Positions 1 through 10,667 of a stretch of 64,000 nucleotides of DNA are shown here, piece by piece; positions within the stretch are counted from its first letter, which is position 1; each line of letters starts with the position of its first letter. Under the pieces are notes generated by a model. It ran no database searches. It saw nothing but the letters and a program-made list of their open reading frames with translations, and was not told the DNA's origin. This stretch comes from Cokeromyces recurvatus (lineage: Eukaryota; Mucoromycota; Mucoromycetes; Mucorales; Mucoraceae). The position numbers and the translations under genes are program-made. The stretch lies in the NCBI RefSeq assembly GCF_025118155.1, contig NW_026251409.1:62501-126500 (forward strand). Direction: 5' to 3'.

Positions 1-540
1 CTTGATCATCTTAAAGCCCTCTAAACTCATGAAATGACTGTTTTGTTTGAGTGATAGTAATTCTACCACAAGAAATGGTGAAATACCTATGAGTTGAATT
101 TTATTCGATATTGGTTTCTTTATCATGATGCTCAAGCCGTGTTATGATGACTACTTGTAAAGCATTCTAAAAAAAAAAGCATGGCGAAAGTTTCTTTTTT
201 TACGACCTAAATGGTCCAGGGCGACTACACTAAGAAGAATATTACTAAACTCGGCCCTATTTGTCAGAATCAAGCTGTTAAGCCAACCTTTTTCAACCGA
301 AAAGATACTTCAATATTCAGTAGATACAATGGCACAGGTATTTAGAACGGATATTTGCTTAGGATCTCCTCACAGTCCAATCAGTTTTCCCCCTTCCCCC
401 CTCAAATATTTAATAACTTGCCAATAGGAATCCTATTTATTATCAATTCGTGTCCTATTATTATCATAGCTAATATTAACACTGCTATTAAAGAACTTTC
501 TCGATGAAAAAAAAAAAAAAACCCCCTTAGTGTGAATTAT
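1..540. other. No recognisable gene; probable decayed transposon sequence
   Basis: No open frame with family resemblance is visible on either strand. It lies directly upstream of a decayed LINE reverse transcriptase on the + strand, so it may be the 5' part of that element, but I could not recognise an endonuclease domain in it. That link is inference only. Confidence 0.3.
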
Positions 541-1430
541 ATCCCTATTGAAATGCTCTCTCATCTACCACTGATACATTATCACCCCTGCTTTTACAGC
601 AGTCCCTTAGAAGGTAGCACATGTTATTTCTATGCACAAGGAGAAAGGCACAGATTCTGGTATTGACTATTATCACCTCATTAGCTTGACTTTAACTTTT
701 TGTAAAATCTTGGGGGAGAGAGGAAGAGGATAAAAAACGTAGGTATCTCAACCTTGTCAATGACAGGCCAAGTCTTGATATTGTCCAAGACAAATTTTGT
801 TCACTCCTGTAGTATTGGATCTTTGTCTCGTTAAAATCAATTCAATCATTCATCTTAACAACTGCTAATCACGCCTACATTAGCTTTCCTACAAAATATT
901 AGATCGGTATATGATACTATTAATCAAGATTATATCTGAAGAAATGCAAAAACTGTCATTACTTTGATTATTGCCAAGCCTTTTGAACAAAGGTATATAC
1001 ATATTTTTATATATATATATATATTAAAGCCCTTCTCTATAATATTACCTCCTGTAGAATCTCTCCGTCTACAAGGTTCTATTCTTTCCCCATTTGTGTC
1101 CTCAGCCTGAAATCAACTAGCTACTTGTCCTTTTTCGTACTTATTCTTTACTTGAGGAAGGCTGATATCTATAATATCCAAAAAAAAAAAAACTTTGTTC
1201 CAGCCATCTTATTGTTTTCTTTACGCTGATGATGTTGTTCTTATTGCTGCTTCAGCACAACCAAGACATTACTAAAGCAATGTAACTATCACAATCACCG
1301 TTAGAGCACATTTTAAAGTGCGCTATCTTTGCTCCTGCTTCAGATAAGCACATCTATTACTACGCAGAGGAGAGAATTTATTGCGGTAAAGAATAGCCTG
1401 CAAGCGAGATCACTTTGTCACCTATCAAAG
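541..1430 (+). pseudogene. Decayed LINE (non-LTR) retrotransposon reverse transcriptase
   Basis: Translated pieces in shifting frames match the order of reverse transcriptase blocks of LINE elements. Around 614-700 a frame reads VAHVISMHKEKG...DYYHLISLT, which fits the usual 'VVPI.KKGD...NYRPISLT' block. Around 885-940 a frame reads IRSVYDTINQDYI, fitting the 'D...AYDTV' block. At 1213-1254 the frame reads CFLYADDVVLIAAS, the YADD polymerase active-site motif (YADD at 1222-1233). Stop codons and frameshifts separate the blocks, so it cannot make a protein. The pieces are in the right order on one strand, which argues for one old insertion. No 3' tail or target duplication was identified. Edges are approximate. 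Confidence 0.75.
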
Positions 1431-1496
1431 TCAGGTTTTTTTATTTTTTTTTTATTTTTTTTTTTAGAAGAATTAGAAAAAGAAATTATATACATT

Positions 1497-1532
<36 letters not shown>

Positions 1533-2443
1533 TATGTTATGATATATGATTGATACAGCTTGAATTAGGCCTCTCCCATTCCTTGTTTAAATTTGGTTTA
1601 TAATTATTACTTCTCACTTTTCTTTCTTTGATTTAAAGTATTAAAAAGAACCCATATATGATTTAGATGTATAACCATTATATCCAGGTCACACTATTAC
1701 ACAAGTATATGTCCTCATGACAAAAATATAATTTTTTATTGGATAAAATAGTTTCTGTCCTTTAACAAAAAGACTTCATTCCAAAAGTGCGCATAGCCTG
1801 GTGCAGCAACAGAGTTAAATGAAGTATTTCAAGGCTAATAAACCAGTCATGTAATCGATGAAAAATAAAATAAAATAAAATAAATAATAACCCTTAAGAT
1901 ACTATGAATCTTTATCTAAAATACGATATAAAGTTAATCAAACGGATCTGGGCCCAATATTCATAGTAGCTAAAAGGAAATAAAGGATAATAGAGATAGT
2001 CCAATGGGAATAACTACACTAGTTTGTTATTATCATGTGTATACTATGTGTACTTTTTGTAAGCGTACAAAATAAATAAATAAATAAATAAGTAAATAAA
2101 TAAATAAATAAATAAACTAGAATAAATAAGCTAGAATGACTTATAATTCATTTATATACAGTCGGGCTGGTGAATGTTGGCGGTTACAAAAAAAAAAAAA
2201 AAAAAAAGTGATTAGCAATCACAGAAAAATGAATATCGTTTTATTGTCAAGAGACGAGATTTACTTTGTCGTTCAAATACCGAATATAAAAAATAATAAA
2301 ATAAAGATAATACTAGGTTTAATCCATTGTACTTAATAATAGGGTGGGTTAACTGAATTACTATGTAGCGCTTTGCTTTTTGGCAATGTTTTTAAGGAGT
2401 TATAATTTAAAAAAATAGTAAAATATTCTATTCAATGAAAGGC
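1431..2443. other. Gene-free, microsatellite-rich spacer
   Basis: No supported gene. It holds a T-rich run near 1438-1465, an AT dinucleotide run near 1501-1530, an AAAT-type microsatellite near 2071-2117 and an A run near 2189-2207. Short open frames here are driven by these low-complexity tracts. Confidence 0.5.
2071..2117. repeat. (AAAT)n tetranucleotide microsatellite
   Basis: About eleven AAAT/TAAA units with one interruption (AAGT) near 2092. A simple sequence repeat. Confidence 0.9.
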
Positions 2444-3750
2444 TTAGAAAGGAGTTCGAGTATAGCACTTTACAATTTGTCGTTTAGAATGGTGGCAAAA
2501 GACATAGAGATCGCTAAAGCGAACATCATTACACGCATCACCAATTATAGAAAATAGAGTCTCCGGTGGGGGCAGCTTCTTCGTTGTTGACTTCAGCTGC
2601 AGCTCTCTTCTTTCCACTGTTACCCCTTTCTCTTCTTTTTAGTGGCAGTTTATGTTGTAGATTTCGGAGGAGGCTTCTTCAAAACAACATAAAGTAGGGC
2701 AGACAAATGGATAGTACCAATAAGTAAGTGGGAGTTTACCCTTTATTTTTGGTGTCTTTATTACAGCTCGAGTTCCAGCTGGTGATCGAACACTCAATTG
2801 TTTCTCATATTTATATGGAATCTCGCTTCATCGATAAATACGCATTTTTTTTTTATGGGTATAGCCTAGATCTTTGTCCTTCAAGTTAATAAACCACTTG
2901 TATCTTATCTCCAGATTGTCAGTAGAGTTCCTGGCTTCGGCTTCAAACTGAGGCTTTTTGACGATAACTTGCATAGTACTCCTCAAATGATGACTAAGCT
3001 GCGACTTTGATATAGAAAAGTCCTGAAACTGTTTAGTCAATTTTTCTATAATACCGTCAGTAAAGAGCTAAGAATCGTCATCTAGCAAAATCCTTGATGT
3101 AGTCCTCATGTTCCACAGTAAGGAACACTATTATTCTTTGATTTTTTTTTTTTTTTTTTTTTTTAGCCGGTGTACCTCTCCCGTCTTTTCGTATGTTTTC
3201 CATTATCTTTCTGCAGTGCGCGGGTTTAATCAAAAGCTCATTGACAAATTTAGTGATATTTTTTTTTTTCTCTTCAGGATTTTCAATCATTCTGTCAATA
3301 AAAATCCTCTCTTTATTTATCTGTATAAGTGTTGTAAACTACTGGTTTAGCAAGCTTAGCATCTAAATCCTTTGTTTCCTTAGCCTCTTTCTCCACAACA
3401 TTCTTTTCAGCAGGTTTATTAGCTAAATAAGTCTGGCCGGCTTGTTATTGCTTCAAACACAATGTTTGGGTGCATAATCTCGGTCAAGACATCTTCTATA
3501 GGGTTATAAGCTTTTTTTTTTGCCATGCTCATCCGAAATAAAAAGCGTTTATTATTGCATAAATCTCAAAAGTTTGAACAATATATATATATATATAAAG
3601 GGGAGGGGGGCGACAACTTGTTTTGGCACTAAACTGATCCAACAATCCTTGTTTCCTTCGACTCGGACTCCAATGTGGTAACATCTCGTCCATAGTATCT
3701 CTGGTGGAAGAAATAACACTGCTTGCTTTATTTTACTTGATCCCATCCCC
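2444..3750 (-). pseudogene. Tc1/mariner-like transposase remnant with the DDE core missing
   Basis: Read on the minus strand, frames that switch by indels follow the order of a fungal Tc1/mariner-superfamily transposase. First comes an N-terminal helix-turn-helix region (VYNTYTDK near 3330, then ENPEEKKKNITKFVNELL). Next is a second helical DNA-binding part (FQDFSISKSQLSHHLRSTM near 3030-2980). Then comes a stretch with CVFIDEA.FHINMRNN near 2845-2795, where FIDEA is where the first catalytic Asp sits. It continues with VVLKKPPPK near 2680 and ends with IGDACNDVRFSDLYVFC, followed by a stop at 2444-2446. The segment expected between the Lys/Arg-rich linker (near 2600) and this C-terminal tail, which should carry the second Asp and the final Asp/Glu, is absent. 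Several stops and frameshifts are also present. It is a dead, internally deleted copy. Terminal repeats were not resolved. Confidence 0.72.
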
Positions 3751-3999
3751 GAAAAAAAAAATTAAATTCAACGCATCTTTTGAAGGTATAAAGGAAAAGG
3801 AGGATAGAAAAAAAAATTCATAATTGTGTATATATTATCTATTAATATATTAAGAAAATAAAATGCTGCTCTTGAAGCATGTTACTACATTTTTTACTTT
3901 TTATTTCTTACAACCAGTCTCTTTTGCGCATTGCTGTTTTTATTTTGCATAATTAACATCCAAAGATAAAAATATCTAATAATGATATGCCTTCTGAAT

Positions 4000-5800
4000 A
4001 TATGCATTGCTTTAACGTTGTTGACGAAATTCTCAAGTTCGATCTAATGGTAGGTAGAAGGGCAATGCCAAAGGGATTTGTAATGAAGCCACTACCCTAG
4101 AATGGCATGAATGACAACCAGGTGTAGAGGCGAAGAAGCCTGCAAAAGAACCTGTATGAGACTCAAAGAGGCTCATGGGTTTGGACAGTTACAGGAACTT
4201 TTGTAAGCTTCATAGGAAACAGTCATTTGTTATTCAGCAAGATTCAACAACAGTGATCCAGCAAGTAAAATGTGAGTCTAAATTAACGACTAAGACTGCG
4301 ACTACTAAAAAACGCTGGTGGCCCTTATCGCTCTTATTCTTCTGTTCAAATACAAAAATTGCTTGACCTTGTCATTGAACAAGGAATATCTACAAGATAA
4401 ACATGATTAAACGTAGACATCGTTGTAATAGCAACTCAACATCATGAGAAATTATACAAGGGTGATGAGGAGAAGCATTTGCCAGATATCAAAAAGCTGC
4501 TACGTTTGAGAGGAAACAATAGGAAGCTTGAGGTAAAACACACAGACTTTCTTTGGCAACTATTATTATATAGTTACTGCAGTTGCTCTGTGGGAGATAA
4601 GAGATGTACTGCTTTCTGCTTTTCCGGATATGAAGTCAATTAGTCTTTCTTGGTCTTTATAAGCATCTCTTTCATCATACATCTTTTACCCTTAAAAAAG
4701 TTGGACACAATTATGGTTGCGAGAATGTCTGAGAGTACTTTGAGTTAACGAAAGGAGAAAGTGCTAAAGTGGATGGGGAGGGGAGGAGGAGGAGTAAGGG
4801 AATGGATTGATATAGCAGTTGCGTTTTTATTGATAACATATTAGAGTGTCCTTGACTGATAGTTAAAAAAAAATTCGTAACAAGCTTTAATATCTGTCCT
4901 CCCTACCATTATAAGGTTGATGACAGTTCAGTAGCACTTGTGCTGCCTAAAATACTATACAAATATGATAACTGTATTATTTAAATAAAGAAAAGCTTGT
5001 TTTTGTTCACTTTTTTTTTTTTTTTTTTTTTTTTTTTTGAGTTTTATTATACTAAAATAGCCCAGACCAGTTCAAAAATGCAGATAGAGAAAAAAAACCT
5101 TCATGTGCTGAAGGAAAAAGGATAATAAAGAGGAAGAGAGGGGAGTCTTAAGATAAAGTAGGCATGACTAAAGTATCGTAGGGAACACCATGCTGTATCA
5201 TGTCAACTTTATAGAGGAATCTTTGGATGGCATCCCAGTGTATCCGCCAGTAGGCCTGTGTATGGAGTGACTTAGGCGGTCGAGAAGGAGTTACTTTTTT
5301 TTTTTTAGTTCCTTACTGTAATTTGAAATAGAGATTGGATATTGGTTATAGTCAAGGACAACCCGAAATATAAATTCCGGCACAGTAGAAAGACCTAAAC
5401 AGGAAGTATCTACTAAAAGCGTGCTTCTGGTAAACATTTTCTATAATTTAACAATGGTATTATTGATTCACTTGGTGCGCATGAAACATCAGTCTGTCAG
5501 CTCATCCTGGATAATGACGCTATACACAAGGTTTCTGCTGTTCAAAATCTAATCGAAAGCCGCAGATACAAAGTGGTTTACTTGCCTCCGTACTCAGCAT
5601 TTCTAAATTTAATTGAATTATTTTGGTCAAAAGTGGGGCCTAAAGTAAAGAGAGACGACCCACTGCAACCGATAATTTGAGTGCTAGAATCATTGAATCG
5701 GCAGAGCAATTCAGTGTTGATGACGAAAGTCAGGGTTGAATTAGGCATTATGTTTCATTTATGATAGATGCTTGGCCGTTAACCCGGTAAAAGCCAAAAA
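4000..5800 (+). pseudogene. Second, unrelated Tc1/mariner-like transposase remnant
   Basis: Separate frames on the + strand follow transposase order. At about 4316-4400 there is GGPYRSYSSVQIQKLLDLVIEQG, a helix-turn-helix opening. At about 4585-4690 comes ALWEIRDVLLSAFPDMKS, then a Lys-rich stretch resembling the second helix-turn-helix domain. At about 5500-5640 the frame reads LILDNDAIHKV...RRYKVVYLPPYSAFLNLIELFW, the classic middle and last catalytic region (D-N-x-x-x-H, then YLPPYS.FLN.IE). The downstream frames still resemble the family C-terminus, up to about 5775. Stops, shifts and about 900 bp of unalignable sequence between the blocks show it is inactive. The N-terminal region differs from the remnant at 2444-3750, so two lineages are represented. 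Element ends are uncertain. Confidence 0.72.
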
Positions 5801-6019
5801 TTAAACAAAGAAAACATAATTCAACAAAGCACTGCACACAACACCACTTAAAGTGTACAGATATTTTTTTCAAAAAAAAATTAGAGAAAGAAAACTTATT
5901 ATAAAGAATTTATGATAAAGTGTGACAACCCATACTCAAACTTCACCATAATGTCAATTAAAGCTGTTTTTATGGTAAAAATATAAATACTACAGAATTT
6001 ACATGATGAGATAATATAA

Positions 6020-8019
6020 CTAACGTCGAGTGTTTAAAATCATGCTATATGATACAGTAGGTAAAAGTTGTTTTTTACCAACCATAGCGAATTCCTCATT
6101 GGTATTTGTGTTATCATCCATTTGCAAAGACAGGTTCATCGATTTCTACACGAAGCAGTTAATACCATGTATCTGTATTATAAATTGATAATTTACCTTT
6201 AATTGAATCAAATCCATTAGCATTTTCTCTGTGCATTTGTATGTGGTATAGGATGTAGACATCAGTCCCACAGAGATTCGCGCATAAGGATAATATCCAT
6301 CATTAAAAGTAACCATATAAATTTCGTAAGATAGACCTAAATTAATAAAGTAAGCATCAGTCATTCTCCTTACATTGTACTTTTATTTTACTGCTCTATT
6401 TACCGTATATAAGTACACCAAAAGTTACAGCTTCTCTCAATGAGTTCGCATTCCTCAATCTCAAATGTAACTGTCTCTTACAAGTCTCAAGTACTCTGGT
6501 ACGAGCAAGGTCAATAGACGCTTTAGATGTATTGGGGGGTTTGACTTCCCCGTTTCCTATTTCAAATAACTTGGTAGAAAACACCATATCTGGTCTCGAT
6601 GAAACTGTATCAGGCATTTTTTGCTTATTTATCCACGTCGTGAGGTCCCTGTATGATGATATGTAGTTTTAAGTCAGTATACACGTACAGTATAATATAT
6701 ATATTTTTTTTAGCATACCATGAAACTATTACTTTATCGTGAGGAGACCATAAAGAGTAAAATAAACAACTTACTGATCTAGCAATAAAATCATTTTCAC
6801 CTGATTTCCATTCACTTGAATTTATGGAATGATTCAAGTAGATATTCAAGGTTATATGATGAAGAGCTAGTTCTTCAACACTGTTAAGTTGAACTCCTTC
6901 TACGTTCATAATGGTGTTATTATCCATAGCCTTTTCCATTGATTTTATGCAGCTGATGATGTTTTCTGGTAATCGTGCAATAGGTACTAAATATTGTTTC
7001 ATTATTTCTGATGATATGGGGCAGTCAAATAAAGCAGAAAGGAACAGCCTTTTATCCATATCTCCTGGTTTCAAAGTCTTGTTCATAGCATCCTTATGAG
7101 CAGCATCATACATTGACTTGATTTTTTCGTTGGTGGTGGTCATTTCTTTCTTTCCAAATGAAGTAATATTTACCTCGCTCAGGGTCATTGTCCATATATA
7201 GCCTATCACGTTGGAAGAAGAAGATTCTTCCGTTTCTGTTCCTGATTGCCTGTTTTTATAGGAGCTGCTCAGTTCACTTTCATTGTATATGATATCCAGA
7301 AAAGGAACACTAGTATCAGTCTGAATTTCCTGACCACTATCTTGAGAAAGGATATTCACATTTTGAGACTCTTGAGAGCCGACACCTGCATTTGTTGACA
7401 TTTCCTCTGCATTTTCCATAATAGTGTCTTTCCGGAGTACATTTTCATATTGAACAATATCTTCCATAGTTCGAAGTGCTTTTTTCCCCTTGCCTTCCTG
7501 ATTAAAAATATAAATACTTATTTTCTATATAATTAAAAGATATAGTGAATACTTCTTGGGATACCTTTTCAATAGAGCCCTCAGCTTGCCTTTTAGCTAT
7601 GATTTGTCCAACCTTTTCATATTCTTTTTGATAACTATCCCAAACCATAAGGTTTCTTTTGTTTCTAACTGACTCCTCGATGAATTCTTTGGACTTTTCA
7701 ATCCCACTCTCCAGCAGTTCCGACCAATTTACTTTCTCAGAATCTACCTCTACTCTATCTTCATTAATTGTCGCCGATGTAAATCGATTATTCCATATTC
7801 TTTTAACGTCAATCTCTGATGTGCGTCTGTTTACAACTATATCGTCTATTATCAACTCTTTGTTCAGCTGGATAAATACTGAAAATTTTATAAAAGTGTT
7901 TAAACGACGTGTGTACAATATATATCTATTAAGGGCTTTTATACTAATTAATTTACTGAAGCTTTATTTTTCATATGAAGAAATTTGAGTTAACCTTCTT
8001 TATACGCTTCTGTATACAT
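6020..8019 (-). CDS. Unknown protein with PD-(D/E)XK-like motif, six exons, 546 aa
   Basis: Model on the minus strand: exons 8019-7995, 7878-7553, 7497-6719, 6648-6404, 6336-6197 and 6145-6020. All introns are GT-AG and all phases agree, giving 546 aa. Residues about 1-117 are charged and helical; about 118-200 are polar and low in complexity; about 200-376 form an alpha-helical region. Residues 395-397 read RPD and 408-414 read GNGEVKP. This D-x(13)-E-x-K spacing is what PD-(D/E)XK nuclease-fold proteins show. The C-terminus (about 460-500) has a YEIYMVTF...YYPYARISVG strand-rich stretch. I believe similar proteins occur in many copies in Mucorales, but I cannot name a described family. The function is unknown and nuclease activity is inference. 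It sits beside transposon remnants, so a mobile-element or expanded-family origin is possible. More 5' exons may exist, because the frame stays open above the chosen ATG. Confidence 0.6.
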
Positions 8020-8648
8020 GAGATCTGTTATGCGAATCAAATACTTAGCAATCAGAAGTGACTACTAAATTATTATATTTTAGGGTTTATAATAAAAACA
8101 ACAGCTTTATTGGGGTTAATAATGATAAATAAAATATGATACTGAATATACGTACTTTTTCTAATTCTCCTGTAATTATTTTATGAGAAATAAACCTGAG
8201 AATACATGAAAATAACTTGCTTTTATACAGGATAAGATTTAACTGCTTTAACAATTTCCTCAATAGATATATAATGAACCTAGAAAAAATAAAAATAAAA
8301 AGGGAAGGTATCACAGATTTCACTATTCAAGCACTACTAAAGTTATCGTCTATTTTATCCAATCAAAAAATTTTGGGTTCATTTAGTGAGTGCTTCTTTA
8401 TAAAATTATAATGGTCACATCTAACGTCATCGTTTATTTGTTGATTATTTAAGGCAACGTAATCTTCTCATAATAAAAAAAACATTTATGTTCTTTGTCA
8501 ATTGAAGAATTCATGTTTAACATGTTTAACAAACCGTTAATTAGTTAATAGTATTTTGAATCCATCAAGTTCAAGATAAGTGTAAATATTTATATCTTTT
8601 CCACCTTACATCCTTTCCAAGTACACTCATTAATGATACATACGTTAG
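8020..8648. other. Gene-free spacer upstream of the unknown minus-strand gene
   Basis: No supported coding region. It probably contains the promoter of the minus-strand gene that starts near 8019. Short frames on both strands show no family resemblance. Confidence 0.4.
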
Positions 8649-9369
8649 GGCCACACCAGTCATTAGAGCTGGAGCTTACAGCAAGGCACGTCAGGGATTT
8701 GTCATTTTGAGGACAGAAACTGCATTGTTCATAAAGTTAACTTTGCACGATCTGCTCCCCATCATGATAAGCGTTTGGTTTTTTTTTTTTCTTTCTTTCC
8801 TTCTTTTTTCTTTCTTTCCTTCTTTTTTCTTTCTTTCCTTCTTTTTTCTTTCTTTCCTTCTTTTTTCTTTCTTTTTTTTTTTTTCTTTCCCTTTTTTTCT
8901 TTCCCTTTTTTTTTTCTTTCCTTTTTTTTTCTTTCCTTTTTTTTTCTTTCCTTTTCATTAATCATGCACGCCTGGTTATGATCCAACGTTGGAGCCAACC
9001 AGTCTTTAGAACTGGAGCTTACAGCGAGACACGTCGGGTATTCGTCATTTTCAGGACGGAAACTGCATTGTTCATACAGTAGCTTTGCACGGTCTGCTCC
9101 CCATCATGATGAGTGCATTGGTTCTTTTTTTTTTTTCTTTTTTTTTTTCTTTCCCTTTTTTTTTCTTTCCCTTTTTTTTTTCTTTCCTTTTCATTAATCA
9201 CCTTGCAAGCCAGATTATGATTCAACATTGGAGCCAACCAGTCATTAGAACTAGAGCTTACAGCAAGACACGTCAGGTATTTGTCATTTTCAGGACAGAA
9301 ACTGCATTGTTAATAAATTTAACTTTGCACGGTCTGCTCCCCATCATGATAAGCGTTTGGTGCATTAAT
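8649..9369. repeat. Three-copy direct repeat separated by pyrimidine microsatellites
   Basis: Three direct copies of a roughly 130-170 bp unit lie at about 8649-8780, 8953-9122 and 9190-9369. Each contains the core GGAGCTTACAGC, then a run ending in CTGCTCCCCATCATGAT. The copies differ at scattered single bases. The two gaps (about 8779-8952 and 9122-9188) are almost pure pyrimidine on the + strand: tandem CTTTCTTTCCTTCTTTTTT-type units in the first and [19 protein letters not shown] units in the second. The units share one open frame but resemble no protein I know. I found no obvious tRNA-type promoter boxes. It may be an amplified fragment of an unknown element. Confidence 0.85.
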
Positions 9370-10667
9370 ATTTCTTGATTATTGATTTCTTTATTCAGAT
9401 ACGTATTTGAACTCTGTATTATATAGTTATTTAATAGAAAATGAAGATGATTTCTGCTTGACTGCTACCGCTCAAAACTACAAGAAAACCATTTGAAACT
9501 TCTATCCTATTGCCATAATAATCTGATCGTCGGCCCTATTCTCACGGTACCAATGACAAGAAGTGAACGGTCTCGTTGCGTACGATGGCGACTTGATTGG
9601 TTACCTCTTGGTAAAGCCAAGCCTGCCCCTTCCATCTAAATGAACTCCTTACATGCTCACCTAGTTTTTCTTGTTCGCATATGCATATCCGCCTTCAGAC
9701 TGTCATTAGCTAACTTATAATGTCATGTTTCTTGATCAAACATGCAGATCATAAATTTATTCAAAGAACTCCATCTAGATCCTCTTGAAACTCTCTTAAT
9801 CCACTTTATCAAATAATATTAAAATGACTAACACTTTTCTGATTCACATCTTATCTCAACCTTCTTTAAACAATTCTTATAAATACCTCCATTAATTTAA
9901 ATTCATAGATAAAGTGATTGATACTAGAACCATTGTTTGGTCTCGTTGACTTCTTCCGTCTTTTTAATATTTTTATCAAGTAAAATTACAGTGCTTAAAA
10001 ATAGCTTAATAAAGTTAAACTAATATTGATCTTTTGCTAACTCATCTTTACTTTAAATTTACTATTTGAATTAATATTGATGAATTGAACTATGTTAAAT
10101 GAAAGATAGTATAGTATGTAAGACGTCTTTATTATTATGTATGAGTATATTGATAAAGATAATTCAAGAATGTTTAAGCTATTTTAGACAAATTATTATA
10201 GTAATAGCCGTTTAATAAAAGCAGTGGAGGCAAAATGTTAGGCTTCAAATAAAAATAAGAAACGCGCAACAGCAATAAAAAAAAATATATATGAATATAT
10301 AATTAAATGCACTTAGTTTTCTTTTTGCCCCTCTTCATAATAGAAATAAAGAAAGTCAAAATAATAATAAGTTTGTAATAGATTATATATTACTATAAGA
10401 GTTATTATTCTTTTTTTTTTTTTTTTTTTTTCTTTAAAAAAAACACATAATCATAATAAGCTTTTTTATTGAATTTACTAACGGCGTTATGACAGATATA
10501 ATCCATGCTGTTTTAACTATTGATGCCATTTAAAATGGATAATTTATTATTTTCATTATTAAAAGAAAGAGATATATGTGTATTTAGAGTAAGGTAAATT
10601 TAAAGAAGTAAGATAATAAAATACATCTTGCATAAAAAAGTTTTATGTCATTATGGCTATTTCATTA
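9370..10667. other. Gene-free spacer
   Basis: No coding region recognised on either strand. It contains AT-rich sequence with a T run near 10411-10431. The last few hundred bases are downstream of the DOP1 stop codon and probably include its 3' untranslated region. Confidence 0.5.

Noticed and set aside
1201..1260. Intact retrotransposon reading frame
   Set aside because: The YADD motif is clear, but stops and frameshifts lie on both sides, so only a decayed remnant is supported.
7659..7988. 109-codon + strand frame overlapping the unknown gene
   Set aside because: The minus strand carries an in-phase spliced gene here; the + frame has no family features.
8707..8998. Long Lys- or Phe-rich frames on both strands
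   Set aside because: They are translations of the CTTT/CCTTT pyrimidine microsatellite between direct repeats, with no protein features.
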